This document shows positions 32,474 to 41,653 of a stretch of 64,000 nucleotides of DNA, one piece after another. Numbering within the stretch: position 1 is the first letter of the stretch; each line of letters begins with the position of its first letter. A program made the position numbers and the translations under genes. The notes under the pieces are model-generated. The model worked only from the letters and a program-made list of their open reading frames with translations. It ran no database searches and was not told the origin of the DNA. The stretch covers positions 1 through 64,000 of the forward strand of contig NZ_JASCRR010000006.1 in the NCBI RefSeq assembly GCF_030010215.1, read 5' to 3'. Origin of the DNA: Tianweitania sp. UT-5YL-CI-8 (GTDB taxonomy: Bacteria; Pseudomonadota; Alphaproteobacteria; Rhizobiales; Rhizobiaceae).

Positions 32474-35166
32474 GCGGTCACGGACAGTTGGTCATAGATG
32501 CGGTCTGGCGAGAACGGCAGATGTGCGAAGCGCACTCCCGTCGCGTTCGCCAGCGCGTTGGACACGGCGGGCGCCACCGCGTTGATGGCGCATTCGCCCT
32601 GTGCCTTGGCGCCGAGCGGCCCGATCGTGTCATGCGTATCCGCAAACATGATCTTGGTGCGCGGCGTGTCGGCGAAGGCGGGGATATGATAGTTGCGCAG
32701 CGCCGGATTGAGCATCTTGCCGTGGTCGTCATAGACCATGTGCTCGGTCAGGGCCCAGCCATAACCCATCGCCACAGCCCCTTCGAGCTGTCCGCGGCAT
32801 TGCATCGGGTTGATCGGCCGGCCGATATCGGCGGCATGCACGCTGTGCAGCACGCGAACCTCGCCGGTGACCCGATGCACCGCGAGCCGCACGCCCTGGA
32901 CGTTGAAGGCGATGGTGCGCGGCGACAGATAGGCCTTGCGCTTGGCGTCGAAACGGTGGCCCGCCTCGGTGCCGGTCTTGTAGAGTTCGGTCAGTTCGAT
33001 GCGGCGGTTGCCGTTCATCACCGCGTCGTCCACCAGCGACCAGTCTTCCACCGGCGTATCGGTGATGCGGGCGGCATAGCTGACGATGTTGTCGTGCAGC
33101 GCTTTCGCCGTCAGCGCGACCGCCTGCCCCGCCACCACCGTTCCGGTGCTGGCGAAGGTGCCGGTATCGTAAGGCGTCAGGTCGGTGTCGGCATTGATGA
33201 TATCGACATTGTTGCCGCGTGTGCCGAGGATAGAGGCTGCGATCTGGCGATGCGAATTGATCGAGCCGTTGCCCATCTCCGTCGAGCCAACCGCGAGATG
33301 GTAGGAACCGTCCGGCAAAAGCCGCATTTCGCCGCCCGAGCGATGCTCGGTGGGCGGACCGGATTCCAGCACGGAAAGCGCGACGCCGGTTCCCTCGGCC
33401 CAGTTGCCCTCCGGCGCCGGAAGCCCTTCGCCGTTGCCAAGCGCTGCCTCGACCAGATCGAGACACTCGTCCAGACCGTAGCTGCCGAAGGACACGTCGC
33501 TCGGGTCGCTCCAGACCGATTCGATCACATCGTCCGGACCGATCATGTTCTTGCGCCGAATGGCGAACGCGTCCATGCCGAGCTTTTCGGCGAGATCGTC
33601 CATCGCGCATTCGATGGCGAAGGTGGATTGCGAGGCGCCGTAGCCGCGGAAGCCGCCGCCGGGGATCATGTTGGTGTAGACGGCGTGGCCGTCCGCCTTC
33701 TTGTTCTTGCAGCGGTAGGCGGACAGAGGGCTGCCCAGCGACGCGGCCAGCGTTTCGCTGCCGTGACCGCCATAGGCGCCGGTGTTGGACACGACATGGA
33801 CTTCCAGCGCGGTCAGTGTGCCGTCGGCCTTCGCGCCGAGCTTCACCTTGGTCGTCATCTGGTGACGCGTGGTCGCGCCGATGAACTGCTCTTCGCGGGT
33901 GAACTCCCACTTCACCGGACGTCCAAGCTTCATCGTCGCCATCAGGCACAGATCTTCGGACACCATCTCCTGCTTGCCGCCGAAACCGCCGCCGACACGC
34001 TCGGTGAAGACATGCAAATCATGCGGGAAGATACCGAACAGATAGCAGAGCTTCTGATGCGCGATGAACGGCGCCTGGGTGGAGGTGCGGACGTGGAGAC
34101 GGCCGTCTTCGCCGCGCCATGCGATGGAGCCGTGCGTCTCCAGATGCGCATGCTGGACGCGCGAGGTGGAGTAGGTCTTTTCGTGCACGACGGCAGCTTC
34201 GGCGAAACCGCTTTCGACATTGCCGACTTCGCCCTTGATCGTGACGAAGATGTTGCCCTTAGCCTCGTTGCCCTTGGTGTGGAGGAGCGGCGCGCCGTCC
34301 TGCATCGCCTCGAAGGGATCGAACACCGCGGGAAGGATTTCATATTCGACCTGCAGCGCGCGGCAGCCGGCCTCCGCGGCGGCTTCGGTCTCGGCGACGA
34401 CGGCGGCGATGCGCTGGCCGGCGAAACGCGCGACATTGTCGAGCACAAACATGTCGTCCGGGTCGACCAGATGGTCCTCATGCGTCGCACTGCTGAAGAG
34501 CTTGCGCGGCACGTCCTCCCAGGTGAACACTTCGACCACGCCGGGAATGGCGCGCGCCTTGCTCTGGTCGATGCTGACGATACGGGCATGGGCATGCGGC
34601 GAACGCAGCACCTTGAGGTGAAGCAGGTTTTCGACCGCGACATCCATGGTGTAGCGCGCATGGCCGGTGACGATGCCTTGCGTGAACGGGTTGGGCAGGC
34701 TGGCGCCGCAGGCAGCGCCCGCGACATCGTCGTCGATGGAGCGGATGCCGTGAACGGCGTCTTCGATGGCGCGATAGCCCGTGCAGCGGCACAGATTGCC
34801 CTTGAGGTTACGCGGCAGGTCGGCGCGCTGCTCCTCGTCGAGAGCAGCCACCGTCATGATCATGCCGGCGGCGCAGAAACCGCACTGGAACGCCTGCGCA
34901 TCGCAGAACGCCTGCTGCACCGGGTGCAGATGCCCGTCATGCTCCAGGCCCTGAACGGTGGTGACCTGCTTGTCCTTGGCGCGGTGCGCCGGCATCAGGC
35001 AGGAATGAACCGGCACGCCGTCGAGCCAGACCGTACAGGCGCCGCAGTCGCCCTGGTCGCAGCCCTTCTTGACGCCGAACACGCCGGTGTCGCGGATGAA
35101 TGTGCGCAGGCACTGGCCCGGACGCGGCTCCTGGGAAACCGCCTTGGAATCGATCGTGTAGCTCAC
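32470..35166 (-). CDS. Xanthine dehydrogenase-family protein, fused 2Fe-2S and molybdopterin subunits
   Basis: An 898-aa fusion. Residues 1-150 are the small 2Fe-2S subunit: plant-type cluster Cys36, Cys41, Cys44 and Cys56 (KKGCDQGDCGACTVWLDG) and the second cluster Cys95, Cys98, Cys126 and Cys128 (QCGFCAAGM, NLCRCTG). From about residue 170 it continues as the molybdopterin-cytosine-dinucleotide subunit, with VGGGFGGKQE, PGGGFRGYGASQ and GECAINAVAPAVSNA; the last carries the probable catalytic Glu. Most relatives have separate genes. It hydroxylates a purine, aldehyde or heterocycle, substrate unknown. It overlaps the FAD-subunit gene by ATGA. Confidence 0.92.
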   Translation of the reverse strand: MSYTIDSKAVSQEPRPGQCLRTFIRDTGVFGVKKGCDQGDCGACTVWLDGVPVHSCLMPAHRAKDKQVTTVQGLEHDGHLHPVQQAFCDAQAFQCGFCAAGMIMTVAALDEEQRADLPRNLKGNLCRCTGYRAIEDAVHGIRSIDDDVAGAACGASLPNPFTQGIVTGHARYTMDVAVENLLHLKVLRSPHAHARIVSIDQSKARAIPGVVEVFTWEDVPRKLFSSATHEDHLVDPDDMFVLDNVARFAGQRIAAVVAETEAAAEAGCRALQVEYEILPAVFDPFEAMQDGAPLLHTKGNEAKGNIFVTIKGEVGNVESGFAEAAVVHEKTYSTSRVQHAHLETHGSIAWRGEDGRLHVRTSTQAPFIAHQKLCYLFGIFPHDLHVFTERVGGGFGGKQEMVSEDLCLMATMKLGRPVKWEFTREEQFIGATTRHQMTTKVKLGAKADGTLTALEVHVVSNTGAYGGHGSETLAASLGSPLSAYRCKNKKADGHAVYTNMIPGGGFRGYGASQSTFAIECAMDDLAEKLGMDAFAIRRKNMIGPDDVIESVWSDPSDVSFGSYGLDECLDLVEAALGNGEGLPAPEGNWAEGTGVALSVLESGPPTEHRSGGEMRLLPDGSYHLAVGSTEMGNGSINSHRQIAASILGTRGNNVDIINADTDLTPYDTGTFASTGTVVAGQAVALTAKALHDNIVSYAARITDTPVEDWSLVDDAVMNGNRRIELTELYKTGTEAGHRFDAKRKAYLSPRTIAFNVQGVRLAVHRVTGEVRVLHSVHAADIGRPINPMQCRGQLEGAVAMGYGWALTEHMVYDDHGKMLNPALRNYHIPAFADTPRTKIMFADTHDTIGPLGAKAQGECAINAVAPAVSNALANATGVRFAHLPFSPDRIYDQLSVTA

Positions 35167-35993
35167 GCTTTGCTCTCCACCGCCGCGAGTTCGGCGCGAA
35201 TTTCTTCCGCGAAATGATAGGTGACGTGCCGCTTATAAGCAGGCGTGCCGTTGACGTCGTCGAAATAGCCATCGGCCGGAATGGCGGCATCGATGGCTGC
35301 GCGCACCTCTTCCGCGCTCGGCAGCGCGCCGAAACGCAGTTGGATCGGGCGCGGCGTGGCGGCGGTGATGGTCAGGAGCAGGTCCCGGTCCGGGCCGCTG
35401 GTGCCGACCAGAAGAGCCGCCGAACGGCCCAGATGCGTCAGTGAGGCGCGGCGGATGGCAAAACGCTTGGCAAGCGCGGATGCCGGGATGTGGATCGAGC
35501 GCAGCAACTCGCCGGGCGCGAGGATGTTGGCATGGTTGGCGGTGACGAAATCGGCGGAATACACCGTTCTCGGCGCACCGTCGCGCGGCCACAGCGTGTA
35601 GGTCGCCTCGAGCGCGACCGTCAGCGAGATCATCGCGCCGGCCGGCAGCGACATGCAGATATTGCCTCCCACGGTCGCCACGCCGGCAACCTTGAACGAC
35701 ATCAAAAGCGAGTGCGCGCAAGCCTTGAACAAGGCGGCTGCGGGCCATTCGGCAGGGCCGACGAAGTGGGCGACCTTGGAAATCGGACACGTCGCGGCGA
35801 TCTCGACGCCCTCGCCGCTGACGGCGATATCCTCCCAGCCCAGGCCGTGCAGGTCGACCAGCGTGTCGACGGCCAGTTGTGGCTCCGACATCAGCCAGGT
35901 GCCGCCGGCAAGCCAGGCATGGCCGCTCGGCCAATCCGGAATTTCGTCGAGGCGCGCAGGCGTCCTCACCGCTCGAACCGTGTTGAGGTCCAT
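35163..35993 (-). CDS. FAD-binding subunit of a xanthine dehydrogenase-family enzyme
   Basis: A 276-aa protein of the CoxM/XdhB type. The FAD pyrophosphate loop HAWLAGGTWLMSEPQLAVDT near residue 25 and VATVGGNICMSLPAGAM near residue 106 are diagnostic. A C-terminal CO-dehydrogenase flavoprotein domain follows. First gene of the operon, joined by an ATGA overlap to the fused Fe-S/Mo subunit. The long AT-rich spacer upstream should hold its promoter. Together the genes encode a complete FAD/2Fe-2S/Mo enzyme. Confidence 0.92.
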   Translation of the reverse strand: MDLNTVRAVRTPARLDEIPDWPSGHAWLAGGTWLMSEPQLAVDTLVDLHGLGWEDIAVSGEGVEIAATCPISKVAHFVGPAEWPAAALFKACAHSLLMSFKVAGVATVGGNICMSLPAGAMISLTVALEATYTLWPRDGAPRTVYSADFVTANHANILAPGELLRSIHIPASALAKRFAIRRASLTHLGRSAALLVGTSGPDRDLLLTITAATPRPIQLRFGALPSAEEVRAAIDAAIPADGYFDDVNGTPAYKRHVTYHFAEEIRAELAAVESKA

Positions 35994-36249
35994 TCGCTTG
36001 CTCCCCCGCCGCTCCGCGGTTCTCGGTGTTTGAAATTCTTTTTAAAGCCCAGGCCGAGATGACGCTAGCATGGCTTTATGAGTAAAAAATGAAAGAAAAA
36101 TCTTGGTTTATCTACAACATGACTTTCTCCAGCAAATCGGACAAAGCCAATCATCTTTTATGAAGCGTATAAATTCAAGAAAATAAGTATTGTTTAGTTT
36201 TCAAATCAGCTGCGATGAAATATCTTCTCGAATTGCAGGCGCATATCGC

Positions 36250-36274
36250 TTTTTGGGAATGTCGTTCCCAAAAA
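36250..36274. terminator. Hairpin with flanking T- and A-runs
   Basis: TTTTTGGGAA and TTCCCAAAAA form a perfect 10-bp stem around TGTCG. It could terminate transcription in either direction. Confidence 0.5.
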
Positions 36275-36295
36275 TTTTATGAGCAACGCAAAAGA

Positions 36296-36330
36296 ACAAT
36301 CGCGATTCGCACCTCGTGAATCGCGATTGT
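36296..36330 (-). terminator. Terminator downstream of the small secreted protein gene
   Basis: ACAATCGCGATTC and GAATCGCGATTGT pair perfectly over 13 bp around a 9-nt loop. Read on the minus strand it is followed by TTCTTTT, as expected for a Rho-independent terminator of the gene ending at 36390. Confidence 0.8.
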
Positions 36331-36389
36331 CATTGTTATTCACAACGGCGGATATTCGGTCACGCCTTTAGGGCATTGATCCGTGAAGA

Positions 36390-36779
36390 TTACCAGCGCA
36401 CGACCGGGCAGTTCGGCGCCTTGGCGAAGGTCACCGTCGTGCGATGGTGAAACTTTCGTCCCGCCACCTTGATGGTGTTGCGGTTCACGTCGACCACGCG
36501 CGCCCAGCGCAGGCCCATGCGCTGCGCCTTGTCGACGGCGCGGTTGGGCGTGCAGCCGCGCTGCCACTGGCGGTCGGGACGCGGCTGCTGCCAGTGCCGG
36601 TCCTGGCGCGGCTGATGCCAGCGCGGACCGCCGCCATGATATTGCACGCCGAAGCGAGCGCCGTCATGCCCGCCCAGATTGAGGTAGATGCCTTCGGCCT
36701 GGGCAACGGCGGGTGCGCCGGCAAGAGCGCCGAGACCGACGAGTGCGGAAAGTGCAGCGATTCTGATGGTGTTGAACAT
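36390..36779 (-). CDS. Small secreted protein, rhizobial family of unknown function
   Basis: A 129-aa protein with a signal peptide (FNTIRIAALSALVGLGALAG..., cut near AQA). The middle is rich in His, Gln, Trp and Arg, with repeated RQDRHWQQPRPDRQWQ-like stretches. The C-terminal domain has CTPNRAVDKAQRMGLR ... NTIKVAGRKFHHRTTV ... CPVVRW, two cysteines likely to form a disulfide. Similar small periplasmic proteins are frequent in Hyphomicrobiales but have no known job. Confidence 0.75.
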   Translation of the reverse strand: MFNTIRIAALSALVGLGALAGAPAVAQAEGIYLNLGGHDGARFGVQYHGGGPRWHQPRQDRHWQQPRPDRQWQRGCTPNRAVDKAQRMGLRWARVVDVNRNTIKVAGRKFHHRTTVTFAKAPNCPVVRW

Positions 36780-36911
36780 GGTTCGTCTCCTGAAAATCCG
36801 TTGTTCCTCGCCGAAGCGATGAGGCGAACTTAGAGGCAGGAGGCTGAACGGGTTCGGAACCGCATGTTCATCGGCGGTTCAGGGATATTAACGCGCTGGA
36901 GGGCCGCCTCC

Positions 36912-37358
36912 TCAGGGCTCTTCGTCGAGAATATGCTCGAAGTAATCCTCGGGTTCGGCAAGCTCGGTTTCGAGCGCCGTGACGCGCCCGCGTATCGAAA
37001 TGCCGGCCTCGTGGACGGTTTCCGGGCTGCCTGACAGCAGCGGATGCCACCAATAGAGGCCGTGCCCCTCGGCGACCAGCCGGTAGCCGCAGGTCGAAGG
37101 TAACCATGAAAGCGTTCGCACCTTCTCCGGCGTCAGCCCGACGCAATCGGGAACGCGGGCGAGCCGGTTCGGATAGTCCGCGCAGCGGCAGCTTTCCGTG
37201 TCGAGCAGCCGGCAGCCGACGCTGGTCCAGTAGATGTCGCTGGTGTCCTCGTCCTCGAGCTTGGACAGGCAACACTTGCCGCAGCCGTCGCAGAGCGATT
37301 CCCACTCGGCGACGTCCATCTCCTCAAGCGTCTTGGTTTTCCAGAACGGTTCGGTCAT
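36912..37358 (-). CDS. YcgN-family (UPF0260) cysteine-cluster protein
   Basis: A 148-aa protein opening [14 protein letters not shown], with cysteines in [15 protein letters not shown] and later [17 protein letters not shown], which should bind zinc or an Fe-S cluster. The family is widespread in proteobacteria; no reaction is known. ATG 37358 matches the usual family N-terminus. An ATG three codons earlier is possible and neither has a strong ribosome site. Divergent from the OmpA-family gene. Confidence 0.88.
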   Translation of the reverse strand: MTEPFWKTKTLEEMDVAEWESLCDGCGKCCLSKLEDEDTSDIYWTSVGCRLLDTESCRCADYPNRLARVPDCVGLTPEKVRTLSWLPSTCGYRLVAEGHGLYWWHPLLSGSPETVHEAGISIRGRVTALETELAEPEDYFEHILDEEP

Positions 37359-37547
37359 GCCGCGCATGTGGGCCGGAATGCGGGCCGGGTCAAGCAGGGA
37401 CCGGGTTTGCGCCGCATCCGCGCCATGGTCTCGCCACCTTCCCGACCGGTTTAAGCCTGCTACGCGTGGCAAAAGGCTGATGGCGGAACCAAAGGGTGCC
37501 TCCGTCTGTTGGAGGCGCGGATGGGACGCAACAAGGAGACTTCCAAC

Positions 37548-39635
37548 ATGAAACGCCAACCCAGGATTCTGGCAGGGACCGCGCTCGGCCTGCTGATGGC
37601 ATCCGCGCCGCTGGCGGCTGCGCCCCTTTCGTTTGGCACGGGCCAGTCAGGCGGGCAGGATCTGTCCGGCGCCCGAATTCTTCTGGTGCAGGATTGCCCG
37701 GAAGGCCAGGAATGCGCGCCGAACTCGCGCCGTCAGCAGCGGCAGCAGCAGGGCGAAGAAGGCAAACCGCGCCAGCAGCGGCGCGAACAGGGCGGCGGCG
37801 AACAGCAGCAGGAAGCGCCACAGCGCCAGCGCCGTGAACAACCGCAGCAGGAGCAGGCGCCGGAACCTCGCCCCCGCGTCCAGCGCGAGCAACCCGAACC
37901 CGAAGCGCCGCGTCAGCAGCGCCGCCAGCAGCCCGCCGAGGAAGCCCCTGCCGAACGTCCGCGCCGCGAGCAGCGTCAACAGGAGCAGGCGCCTGAAGCT
38001 CAGAGGCCTCGCGCCCAGCCTGACGAAGCACCGCAGCGGCCCCGCCGCGAACAGCGCCAAGAGCCCGAAGCCCAGCAGGAGCCGGCACCCCGGCCGCAGC
38101 GCGCGCCGGCGGAGACGCAGCCGGAACCCCGTCCCGCTCAGCCTGCGCAGGAACAGCCGGCACCACGCCCGCAGGCCGAACAGCCTGCCGAGCCGAACAA
38201 CAACCGGCGTCGCGAGCAGCAGCAGGAACAGCCGTCCGGCACGGAAGCCCCGGCACCCCGGCCGCGTCCCGCCGAGCCTGCGCCAGAAGCGGCGCCGACC
38301 CCGCCCGATGCTCCGACGCCGGCTCGCCCGCGTCCTGCGGAAGGTGGGCAGCCCACGCCGTCGGAACGCCCCGCACTGCCCGGCTCGGGCGAGCAAGGCG
38401 AACATCCCGCGCTGCCCGGCGCAGGTGAGCAGGGCCAGCGCCCCGGCCTGCCGGACCAGCCGCAAGGCGAGGCTCCCCGGCCGGAAGGCGAGGCGCCGTT
38501 GCTGGACAGTCAGAAAGAACGTCCCGGCCGCGACGGCCAGCGTCCTGACCGTCAGCGTCCCGATGGGCAACGTCCCGATGGACAGCGCCCCGACGGCCAG
38601 CGCCCTGATGGGCAGGAACGTCCCGATCGTCCCCGCGTCGACCAGGGCCCGCCGCCCACCGACGACCGTGCCGCGCAGGAAGCGATCCGGCCCGAGCGTG
38701 TGCGTCCTGTCGAGGAAGAACAGGGCCGCCGCATCGACCGCCGTCCCGAACTGCGCGACCGCGAGCGCCGCGACGGTGCCGACATCGTCCGCGAACTTGG
38801 CGACCGGCTGATCATCCAGTTCGGCGGTCAGACCCGCGTCGAGAGCAGCGATCGTCCGCGTATGACCCGCGACGCCCGTGACGTCTATTACGAGGAACTG
38901 CCGCGTGGCCGGACTCGCGAGACCATCGTGCGTGCGAACGGCAACCAGATCGTCACCGTGCGCAATCGCTACGGCGACATCGTACAGCGTTCGCGCATCA
39001 CGCCGGACGGCCGGGAATATATATTGAGCTATGTCGACGAGGACAATTACGACCGTATCGACGACGGACGCGATGCCGGCTACGACCTGCCGCCATTGCA
39101 GCTCAACATTCCGCGCGAACAGTACATTCTCGAGTCGGAACCGGGCCGCACCTCGGACGACTACTACACCTTCCTCGAGCAGCCCCCGGTCGAACGCGTC
39201 GAGCGGCTCTATTCGGTGGACGAGGTCAAGCGTTCGGCACGTGTTCGCGACATTGCCCGCCGTATCGATCTCGACACGCTCACCTTCGAGTTCGGCTCCG
39301 ACACCATTCCGGAAGCCGAAATCACCAAGCTCGAAGGCGTAGCGCAGGCGATGGAACGGCTTCTGGAGAAGAACCCGGCCGAAACCTTCCTGATCGAGGG
39401 CCACACGGACGCGGTGGGCAGCGACGTTGCCAACCTCGCTTTGTCGGACCGTCGCGCCGAAGCGGTGGCCAACGCTCTGACCAACGTCTTTGCCATTCCA
39501 CCTGAGAACCTGTCGACGCAGGGCTATGGCGAGCAATATCTGAAGGTGAACACCACAGCACCCGAGCGTGAAAACCGCCGCGTCGCCATCCGGCGCATCA
39601 CGGCCCTGGTCGCGCCCATGGCCAGCGCCAACTGA
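37548..39635 (+). CDS. OmpA-family outer-membrane protein with a long Gln/Pro/Arg-rich region
   Basis: A 695-aa protein with signal peptide ([20 protein letters not shown]...). Residues about 55-400 are a low-complexity, disordered region rich in Gln, Arg, Pro and Glu, including a tandem RPDGQ repeat near residues 340-360. The C-terminal OmpA domain, about 580-690, has [20 protein letters not shown] and [20 protein letters not shown], the peptidoglycan-binding motif. The protein probably spans the periplasm to tether peptidoglycan, with the disordered part as spacer. AAGGAGA precedes the ATG. Confidence 0.88.
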   Translation: MKRQPRILAGTALGLLMASAPLAAAPLSFGTGQSGGQDLSGARILLVQDCPEGQECAPNSRRQQRQQQGEEGKPRQQRREQGGGEQQQEAPQRQRREQPQQEQAPEPRPRVQREQPEPEAPRQQRRQQPAEEAPAERPRREQRQQEQAPEAQRPRAQPDEAPQRPRREQRQEPEAQQEPAPRPQRAPAETQPEPRPAQPAQEQPAPRPQAEQPAEPNNNRRREQQQEQPSGTEAPAPRPRPAEPAPEAAPTPPDAPTPARPRPAEGGQPTPSERPALPGSGEQGEHPALPGAGEQGQRPGLPDQPQGEAPRPEGEAPLLDSQKERPGRDGQRPDRQRPDGQRPDGQRPDGQRPDGQERPDRPRVDQGPPPTDDRAAQEAIRPERVRPVEEEQGRRIDRRPELRDRERRDGADIVRELGDRLIIQFGGQTRVESSDRPRMTRDARDVYYEELPRGRTRETIVRANGNQIVTVRNRYGDIVQRSRITPDGREYILSYVDEDNYDRIDDGRDAGYDLPPLQLNIPREQYILESEPGRTSDDYYTFLEQPPVERVERLYSVDEVKRSARVRDIARRIDLDTLTFEFGSDTIPEAEITKLEGVAQAMERLLEKNPAETFLIEGHTDAVGSDVANLALSDRRAEAVANALTNVFAIPPENLSTQGYGEQYLKVNTTAPERENRRVAIRRITALVAPMASAN

Positions 39636-39667
39636 TCGGAAAAAGCCTGACTCGATCTATCACGGCG

Positions 39668-39703
39668 AATGCCCGGCTGACATCGTCAGTCGGGCATTTT
39701 GTT
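39668..39703 (+). terminator. Rho-independent terminator after the OmpA gene
   Basis: AATGCCCGGCTGAC pairs with GTCAGTCGGGCATT (one G-T wobble) around ATC, followed by TTGTT. It starts 33 bp past the stop codon. Confidence 0.85.
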
Positions 39704-39779
39704 GCGCTGCAGCAATTAGGCTCTTGCGAAATTGCGACAGGCACCCGAAATAGGCGCGACACCGAACCGGAGCCTAGCC

Positions 39780-40304
39780 TTGAAGCGTCTCGAACTCGCC
39801 ATCGAATCCATCATTCTCGCCTCACGCTGGCTGTTGGTCGTATTTTATCTGGGTCTCGGCGTGGCGCTGGCGATCTACGCCCTGTCCTTCATCAAGAAGC
39901 TCTACGAGTTCGCCATAACCGCCATGGTTCTGGATGACACCGACACGATCCTCAAGGTTCTCGGCCTGATCGACGCGGCCCTTGTCGCCTCGCTGGTGGT
40001 GATGGTCATCATCTCCGGCTACGAAAACTTCGTCAGCCGCTTCGACAACAATGATGGCGAGGTCCACTGGCTGGGAACCATCGACGTGGGTTCGCTGAAG
40101 ATCAAGGTCGCGTCCACCATCGTCGCCATCTCCTCGATCCATCTGCTCCAGATATTCCTGAACCACAGCACGTTCACCAACGACCAGCTCATGTGGCTGA
40201 CCTTGATGCATCTCGCGTTCGTGGTCTCCGCGCTCATCCTCGCCTACATCGATAAGGTCACAGGAAAGATCAAGAAAAGCGACGACACCGGGCCGAGCCT
40301 TTAA
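39780..40304 (+). CDS. UPF0114 (YqhA-like) membrane protein
   Basis: A 174-aa membrane protein with about four transmembrane helices. LKRLELAIESIILASRWLLV at the start and ISGYENFVSRF near the middle are UPF0114 signatures. The start is the rare codon TTG at 39780. This reproduces the family N-terminus, GGAG at 39769-39772 is 7 nt upstream, and no in-frame ATG is suitably placed. Function is unknown. Confidence 0.85.
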   Translation: MKRLELAIESIILASRWLLVVFYLGLGVALAIYALSFIKKLYEFAITAMVLDDTDTILKVLGLIDAALVASLVVMVIISGYENFVSRFDNNDGEVHWLGTIDVGSLKIKVASTIVAISSIHLLQIFLNHSTFTNDQLMWLTLMHLAFVVSALILAYIDKVTGKIKKSDDTGPSL

Positions 40305-40420
40305 GGGACAGCCTGCAAGTCATGCGCGAACTGCCTGAATCAATCCAGCAAGCCGACGCGTCAAGACGATGAAATGATACGGTAATAATCGTTCAATGTC
40401 GCCATATCGGAACCAAGCCT

Positions 40421-40846
40421 CTATTTGCCGACCGCACTATTGGCATATTGCGCGAGGAATTCCCTGCTCGGCGGGATCGGCTTGATCACGTCGATCAGCA
40501 CGCCATTGGGGTCGCGGGTGATGAAATGCCGCTGGCCGAACGGCTCATCGCGCAGGCTGCGCAGGATCGGCAGGCCCGCCTCGACGATGCGCTCATAGAC
40601 CGCATCGGGATCTTCCACCTCGAAATTGATGAGCAGGCCGGACGCCCGGCCCCTGCCCTCCTCCGGAACCGTCTCGTGATCGAACTGGACGATGCCGAGA
40701 TTGACGCTCTCATCCTCGATTGACTGCAGATGCGCGTACCAGTCGCTCTCGAACAGCGGCTTGAAACGGAAATGCTCGACATAGAAGCGCATCGTGCATG
40801 CCACATCGCCAGTCATCAGCACCGGGTAGTAGCTGGTCGTCTTCAT
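40421..40846 (-). CDS. VOC-superfamily (glyoxalase/bleomycin-resistance-like) protein
   Basis: A 141-aa vicinal-oxygen-chelate protein with two beta-alpha-beta-beta-beta modules: [20 protein letters not shown] at the N-terminus and [16 protein letters not shown] at the C-terminus. The metal and substrate are unknown. ATG 40846 follows GGAGAAAG. It is divergent from a TetR gene, with tandem palindromic operators between, so the TetR protein probably represses it. Confidence 0.87.
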   Translation of the reverse strand: MKTTSYYPVLMTGDVACTMRFYVEHFRFKPLFESDWYAHLQSIEDESVNLGIVQFDHETVPEEGRGRASGLLINFEVEDPDAVYERIVEAGLPILRSLRDEPFGQRHFITRDPNGVLIDVIKPIPPSREFLAQYANSAVGK

Positions 40847-40869
40847 GGCTTTTCTTTCTCCATCAAAAA

Positions 40870-40909
40870 ACATACAATCTGCATGTTAAATAACATACAG
40901 GCTGCATGC
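40870..40909. promoter_or_regulatory. Two tandem 17-bp TetR operators
   Basis: ACATACAATCTGCATGT (40870-40886) and ACATACAGGCTGCATGC (40893-40909) are 14/17 identical and start 23 bp apart, about two helical turns. Each is itself an imperfect palindrome (ACATACA/TGCATGT). They lie between the divergent VOC and TetR genes. Confidence 0.72.
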
Positions 40910-41509
40910 ATGCAAGAGATGAAGGAACGCCGTTCCAATCGCGAACGCACGGACGCCACCCGCGGCGACCTGATCGCGGCGGCGCGCAAGCTGTTTATCG
41001 AGAACTCCTATGCCGAGACCGGTACGCCTGACATCGTGAGGCAGGCCGGCGTCACGCGCGGCGCGCTCTATCACCATTTCGAAGACAAGCAGGCGCTGTT
41101 CAAAGCAGTCGTCGAGGCCGAGGCGTCGGCCGTGGCCGCCGAAATCGAGACCGCCGCACCGGATGGAATGCCGACGCGCGACGCGCTGCTGGCCGGCTCG
41201 GACGCCTATCTGGCAGCGATGGCGCATCCGGGCCGCACGCGTTTGCTGCTGCTCGACGGCCCAGCGGTACTGGGACGTGCGGCGATGGACGAAATCGACA
41301 ATCGCCACGGCAACCGCACGCTGCGCGAAGGCCTGGTGGCTGCCATGCGCGAAGGTTCGATGCCGAAGCTGCCGGTCGATGCCTGCACGGCTCTGCTGGC
41401 AGCCGCCTTCGACCGCGCAGCACTCGCCATACAGGCCGGCGCTTCTGCGAAAGACTATCGTCGCGTGCTGGCCGCCCTCATCGACGGCCTGCTTCAAGAC
41501 GCGGAATAA
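40910..41509 (+). CDS. TetR-family transcriptional regulator
   Basis: About 199 aa. The HTH lies near residues 36-55 (TGTPDIVRQAGVTRGALYHH) followed by FEDKQALFKAVVEAE. The C-terminal ligand domain is typical of TetR proteins acting on small-molecule responses. The start is uncertain: ATG 40910 is used here, ATG 40919 or 40883 are alternatives. ATG 40910 sits directly against the second operator, so the message would have a very short leader. It most likely regulates itself and the divergent VOC gene. Confidence 0.87.
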   Translation: MQEMKERRSNRERTDATRGDLIAAARKLFIENSYAETGTPDIVRQAGVTRGALYHHFEDKQALFKAVVEAEASAVAAEIETAAPDGMPTRDALLAGSDAYLAAMAHPGRTRLLLLDGPAVLGRAAMDEIDNRHGNRTLREGLVAAMREGSMPKLPVDACTALLAAAFDRAALAIQAGASAKDYRRVLAALIDGLLQDAE

Positions 41510-41512
41510 CTA

Positions 41513-41653
41513 AGAGTCTGTCTGAAAACACGTCAAAGCGTGGCGAAAATGGTGCTTTCGAGACCCGGAGCGCAGCGTACAGTCGGTACGTGAGCACCGA
41601 AGCGCAGAAAGTGCCATTTGCAGACCGCTTTCACGGGTTTTCCAACAGGCTCT
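41513..41653. repeat. 141-bp imperfect palindromic intergenic element
   Basis: The outer ends AGAGTCTGT and ACAGGCTCT, the inner pair GAAAAC/GTTTTC, then CAAAGCG/CGCTTTC and AAATGGTGCTTTC/GAAAGTGCCATTT, and central GCGTACAGTCGGTACGTG pairings make one long inverted repeat over nearly the whole element. It fills the space between the convergent tetR and hlyU-like genes. It contains no gene and looks like a REP/MITE-type element. Confidence 0.7.

Larger units (their letters stand above)
35994..36389. other. AT-rich intergenic region upstream of the molybdenum hydroxylase operon
   Basis: A 396-bp gap. About 36040-36340 is conspicuously A/T-rich compared with the rest of the window. It holds two strong hairpins annotated separately and must contain the promoter of the minus-strand operon. 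No coding frame is credible. The composition may reflect a regulator-bound promoter or horizontally acquired DNA. Confidence 0.6.

Noticed and set aside
32488-35217. 909-codon plus-strand frame over the molybdenum hydroxylase gene
   Set aside because: The opposite strand carries an unmistakable xanthine dehydrogenase-family protein; this is a composition shadow.
37647-39536. 629-codon minus-strand frame over the OmpA gene
   Set aside because: It arises from the low-complexity coding strand; no family features or ribosome site.
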